This document shows positions 6,588 to 8,762 of a DNA stretch of 8,762 nucleotides, one piece after another. Within the stretch, counting starts at the first letter, position 1, and each line of letters begins with the position of its first letter. The notes below the pieces were generated by a model, which was given only the letters and a program-made list of their open reading frames with translations, was not told the DNA's origin and ran no database searches. The translations under genes were made by a program, and so were the position numbers. The stretch is from Erwinia pyrifoliae DSM 12163 (GTDB lineage: Bacteria; Pseudomonadota; Gammaproteobacteria; Enterobacterales; Enterobacteriaceae): contig NC_017390.1 of assembly GCF_000026985.1 (NCBI RefSeq), positions 417,510 through 426,271 on the forward strand. The letters run 5' to 3'.

Positions 6588-7922
6588 ATGAGCGAGCGTA
6601 AATATTTTGGTACAGACGGTATCCGTGGCAAAGTGGGTGAATCTCCCATCACTCCGGATTTCGTGCTCAAGCTGGGCTTTGCTGCGGGTAAAGTCCTGGC
6701 GCGCCATGGTTCAAAGCAGGTCATCATTGGCAAAGACACGCGCATTTCCGGCTATATGCTCGAATCAGCGCTCGAAGCGGGGCTGGCGGCAGCTGGGCTG
6801 TCTGCGGCATTTACCGGGCCAATGCCCACACCTGCGGTGGCGTACCTGACCCGGACGTTCCGTGCCGAAGCCGGAATTGTGATCTCTGCTTCACATAACC
6901 CGTTTGATGACAATGGAATCAAGTTTTTCTCGACCGAGGGCACCAAGCTGCCTGATGAAGTGGAAGCAGCGATTGAAGCTGAAATGGAAAAACCGATTAC
7001 CTGTGTCGAATCTGCCGCCCTGGGCCGCGCCAGCCGCATCGTTGATGCCGCCGGACGTTACATTGAGTTCTGCAAAGGCACATTTCCCAGCCAGTTGAGC
7101 CTTAACGGGTTGAAAATTGTGGTGGACTGTGCCAACGGTGCAACCTATCACATTGCACCTAATGTGCTGCGCGAGCTGGGAGCCACGGTGATTGCGATTG
7201 GCGATCAGCCCGATGGCATGAACATCAATAAGGGATGTGGTGCCACCGATCTGCAACTGCTGCAAACGCGTGTGCTGGCAGAGAAAGCCGATGTCGGACT
7301 GGCCTATGATGGTGATGGCGACCGCATAATGATGGTTGACCATATGGGTCATAAAGTTGACGGTGACCAAATCCTGTATCTGATCGCTCGCGAAGGGTTG
7401 CGCCAGGGGGAGCTGCGTGGCGGCGTGGTCGGCACGTTAATGAGCAATATAGGGCTGGAGCTGGCGCTAAAACAGCTGGGTATTCCTTTTGCCCGTGCCA
7501 AAGTAGGCGACCGCTACGTGCTTGAGAAACTGAAAGAGAAAGGATGGCGTCTGGGTGCGGAGAACTCCGGGCATGTGATCCTGTTGGACAAAACAACCAC
7601 CGGTGACGGCATCGTAGCAGGTTTGCAGGTACTTACTGCGATGGTTCGCAATCACATGAGTTTGCACGATTTATGCAGCGGTATGAAACTGTTGCCGCAA
7701 ATACTGGTGAACGTCCGCTTCAACGGGGTGAATGACCCGCTGGAAGATGCTCAGGTCAAATCGGTGACGGCTGAAGCCGAAACTGAGCTGAAAGGGCGCG
7801 GTCGCGTACTGTTACGTAAATCAGGTACCGAACCGTTAATTCGCGTGATGGTAGAAGGCGAAAATGAAGCACAGGTCAGCGCGTTGGCCCACCGTATTGC
7901 TGATGCGGTGAAGGCGGTTTGA
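6588..7922 (+). CDS. glmM: Phosphoglucosamine mutase
   Basis: Interconverts glucosamine-6-phosphate and glucosamine-1-phosphate, the step that leads to UDP-GlcNAc for peptidoglycan and lipopolysaccharide. It belongs to the alpha-D-phosphohexomutase superfamily and is cytoplasmic. The protein has 444 residues (E. coli 445; one residue shorter near 378-383). The phosphoserine loop ISASHNP has catalytic S102. The Mg2+-binding loop is D241-G-D-G-D-R246, the sugar-binding motif is E325-N-S-G-H329, and the phosphate-binding loop [10 protein letters not shown] is at 410-419. The ATG at 6588 fits the family start ([14 protein letters not shown]); AAGGGA at 6571-6576, inside the end of folP, is the ribosome site. 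An earlier in-frame start at 6549 overlaps folP and is not used. The 4-nt gap indicates coupling with folP. Confidence 0.98.
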   Translation: MSERKYFGTDGIRGKVGESPITPDFVLKLGFAAGKVLARHGSKQVIIGKDTRISGYMLESALEAGLAAAGLSAAFTGPMPTPAVAYLTRTFRAEAGIVISASHNPFDDNGIKFFSTEGTKLPDEVEAAIEAEMEKPITCVESAALGRASRIVDAAGRYIEFCKGTFPSQLSLNGLKIVVDCANGATYHIAPNVLRELGATVIAIGDQPDGMNINKGCGATDLQLLQTRVLAEKADVGLAYDGDGDRIMMVDHMGHKVDGDQILYLIAREGLRQGELRGGVVGTLMSNIGLELALKQLGIPFARAKVGDRYVLEKLKEKGWRLGAENSGHVILLDKTTTGDGIVAGLQVLTAMVRNHMSLHDLCSGMKLLPQILVNVRFNGVNDPLEDAQVKSVTAEAETELKGRGRVLLRKSGTEPLIRVMVEGENEAQVSALAHRIADAVKAV

Positions 7923-8231
7923 GGAAGACTGCCGAAGAGAACTCAAAAAGCGCTTAATGTGTATGGCAAGGACAATCCGTTTATACGGGTTGTCCTGCAC
8001 AAAATTTGCCTGGTGCACCGATCATCGCTGATTAAATGCGCATTTTTACGGATAAAATCCGCGCTTTGTCGTTTTTTTCCGCAATCGGGAGTGGTGAGCG
8101 AAATTGCTCTTGCGTGGGCGGGTCCCTTTGGTTAGTATTCACACCCGCTTCTGATGGGTAGTGATAAACTATCTTTCTAACTGGTTTGAAGCTTTTGATG
8201 TGCGGTTAACGCGCAAGGAACAAGGTTGATT
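7923..8231 (+). other. Non-coding region between glmM and secG
   Basis: These 309 nt hold no credible gene. Visible elements are a 10-bp stem-loop at 7970-7995 (listed separately) and a -10-like TAAAAT (8053-8058) without a good -35. The TAAAAT sits inside the small hairpin CGGAT/ATCCG (8049-8053 with 8057-8061). A run of seven T lies at 8072-8078, too far from that hairpin to be a standard terminator. A weak promoter-like pair TTGCGT (8110-8115) and TAGTAT (8133-8138) has 17-bp spacing. An inverted repeat GCGGGT/ACCCGC (8118-8123 with 8143-8148) overlaps that pair. A secG promoter must lie here or further upstream, but I cannot place it firmly. Confidence 0.6.
7970..7995 (+). other. 10-bp stem-loop 47 nt after glmM
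   Basis: GGACAATCCG (7970-7979) pairs with CGGGTTGTCC (7986-7995) with one T-G wobble around the loop TTTATA. No T run follows on either strand, so it is not a standard intrinsic terminator. A role as a 3'-end stabiliser, an RNase processing site or a protein operator is possible; the sequence alone does not decide. Confidence 0.6.
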
Positions 8232-8564
8232 ATGTACGAAGCTCTTTTAGTAGTTTTCCTTATTGTGGCAATCGGCCTTGTCGGTCTGATCATGCTTCAG
8301 CAAGGTAAAGGCGCTGATATGGGAGCATCATTTGGTGCAGGCGCTTCCGGTACGCTGTTCGGTTCTAACGGTTCAGGTAATTTCATGACCCGTATGACTG
8401 CAGTGCTGGCGACCCTGTTCTTCATTATCAGTCTGATCCTGGGCAACATCAACAGTAACAAAACCCAGAAAGGAAGCGAGTGGGAAAACCTGACTCAGCC
8501 GGCGCAGTCGCAACAGACTCAGCCTGCTAAACCGGCCGCACCGGGCAGCGACATTCCACAGTAA
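8232..8564 (+). CDS. secG: Preprotein translocase subunit SecG
   Basis: Small inner-membrane subunit of the SecYEG protein-export channel; it stimulates SecA-driven translocation. The 110 residues match E. coli SecG in length. TM1 is at about 3-22 (ALLVVFLIVAIGLVGLIMLQ). A conserved glycine-rich cytoplasmic loop follows (QQGKGADMGASFGAG through GNFMTR, about 23-54). TM2 is at about 55-72 (MTAVLATLFFIISLILGN), and the tail rich in Gln, Pro and Ala ends in SDIPQ. The ATG at 8232 is preferred because it gives the family N-terminus MYEALL and has AAGG at 8222-8225, six bases upstream. A TTG two codons earlier (8226) with its own AAGGA is a less likely start. tRNA-Leu follows 57 nt later with no terminator between, as in E. 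coli secG-leuU, so co-transcription is likely. Confidence 0.97.
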   Translation: MYEALLVVFLIVAIGLVGLIMLQQGKGADMGASFGAGASGTLFGSNGSGNFMTRMTAVLATLFFIISLILGNINSNKTQKGSEWENLTQPAQSQQTQPAKPAAPGSDIPQ

Positions 8565-8621
8565 GCAGTCAGTGCAGTCACCTTTTCGACGCGACAGAAA
8601 TAAAAAAGTCGCCCCTTTAGT

Positions 8622-8708
8622 GCCGTGGTGGTGGAATTGGTAGACACGCTACCTTGAGGTGGTAGTGCCCGCATGGGCTTACGGGTTCAAGTCCCGTCCT
8701 CGGTACCA
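8622..8708 (+). tRNA. leuU: tRNA-Leu, anticodon GAG
   Basis: Reads CUU/CUC leucine codons. The 87 nt including encoded CCA (8706-8708) form a class II tRNA. The anticodon stem is CTACC/GGTAG (8649-8653 with 8661-8665) with GAG at 8656-8658. The long variable arm is GCCC-GCAT-GGGC (8667-8678). The T arm is ACGGG/CCCGT (8681-8685 with 8693-8697) with loop TTCAAGT, and the discriminator is A8705. The acceptor stem GCCGTGG/CCTCGGT (8622-8628 with 8698-8704) has a T-T mismatch at its fifth pair (8626 with 8700), where the E. coli gene as I recall it has A-T. Identity is firm from the anticodon, variable arm and position after secG. Confidence 0.96.
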
Positions 8709-8722
8709 AATCAAAGTTTTGC

Positions 8723-8751
8723 TTGCGAATTATGCAAGTTATGCGTATTAT
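8723..8751 (+). promoter_or_regulatory. Possible promoter upstream of the initiator tRNA gene
   Basis: TTGCGA (8723-8728, 4 of 6) and TATTAT (8746-8751, 5 of 6) are spaced by exactly 17 bp between tRNA-Leu and the apparent start of tRNA-fMet. A start at about 8757-8758 would fall at the very 5' end of the tRNA, which leaves almost no leader. The pair may therefore be fortuitous, or the true start may lie further upstream. Confidence 0.35.
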
Positions 8752-8756
8752 TCGGA

Positions 8757-8762
8757 CGCGGG
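8757..8762 (+). tRNA. metY: Presumed first bases of initiator tRNA-fMet (metY), cut by window edge
   Basis: The window ends in CGCGGG, the first six bases of enterobacterial initiator tRNA-fMet (which begins CGCGGGGTGG). It stands 48 nt after tRNA-Leu and upstream of where the rimP-nusA-infB operon is expected. Six bases cannot prove it; the call rests on synteny with metY-rimP. Confidence 0.4.

Noticed and set aside
6891..7370. 159-codon minus-strand frame within glmM
   Set aside because: Antisense to an intact conserved gene and rich in His, Gln and Asn as expected of a shadow frame; no support for expression.
8049..8078. Hairpin plus seven-T run before secG as an intrinsic terminator
   Set aside because: The hairpin is only 5 bp and lies about 10 nt from the T run, so it does not meet the usual geometry.
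1..8762. Mobile element, CRISPR, toxin-antitoxin or defence cassette
   Set aside because: The gene order is core chromosomal, coding is almost continuous, and I saw no transposase, integrase, spaced repeats or atypical composition.

Overview
The window is a conserved housekeeping segment of an enterobacterial (Enterobacterales) chromosome. From memory, every protein aligns almost end to end with its Escherichia coli counterpart and keeps the catalytic residues. Two details point away from E. coli itself and towards an Erwinia/Pantoea-like or other Erwiniaceae/Yersiniaceae-type member. A BasR/PmrA-like response regulator appears to start directly downstream of dacB. The initiator tRNA gene (metY) also seems to follow tRNA-Leu(GAG) within about 50 bp. 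The genus assignment is inference.

Layout, left to right. 1-67 (-): the first codons of a two-component response regulator, cut by the window edge. 72-1505 (-): dacB (PBP4). 1506-1754: divergent dacB/greA control region with a greA promoter and a leader terminator that resembles the GraL small RNA locus of E. coli. 1755-2237 (+): greA. 2238-2561: non-coding region between convergent greA and yhbY, with a symmetric two-way terminator and further stem-loops. 2562-2855 (-): yhbY. 2856-2982: divergent yhbY/rlmE promoter region in which a sigma-32-like promoter for rlmE-ftsH is interlocked with a sigma-70-like promoter for yhbY. 2983-3612 (+): rlmE. 3718-5661 (+): ftsH, followed by an intrinsic terminator. 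5747-6583 (+): folP. 6588-7922 (+): glmM. 7923-8231: a 309-nt non-coding stretch with a 10-bp stem-loop. 8232-8564 (+): secG. 8622-8708 (+): tRNA-Leu(GAG). 8757-8762: what look like the first six bases of tRNA-fMet.

Functionally the segment joins envelope and stress functions (PBP4, FtsH, SecG, GlmM) with information processing (GreA, YhbY, RlmE, tRNAs) and folate synthesis (FolP). rlmE and ftsH probably form a heat-shock unit. folP and glmM form a tight pair separated from ftsH by a terminator. secG is probably co-transcribed with the downstream tRNA-Leu.

I found no mobile element, CRISPR array, defence system or novel gene cassette. The points worth a second look are regulatory: the greA leader attenuator, the interlocked yhbY/rlmE promoters, the terminator before folP, and structured non-coding stretches after greA and glmM. 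There is also a mismatch in the tRNA-Leu acceptor stem, and signs of poor sequence quality at the left edge.
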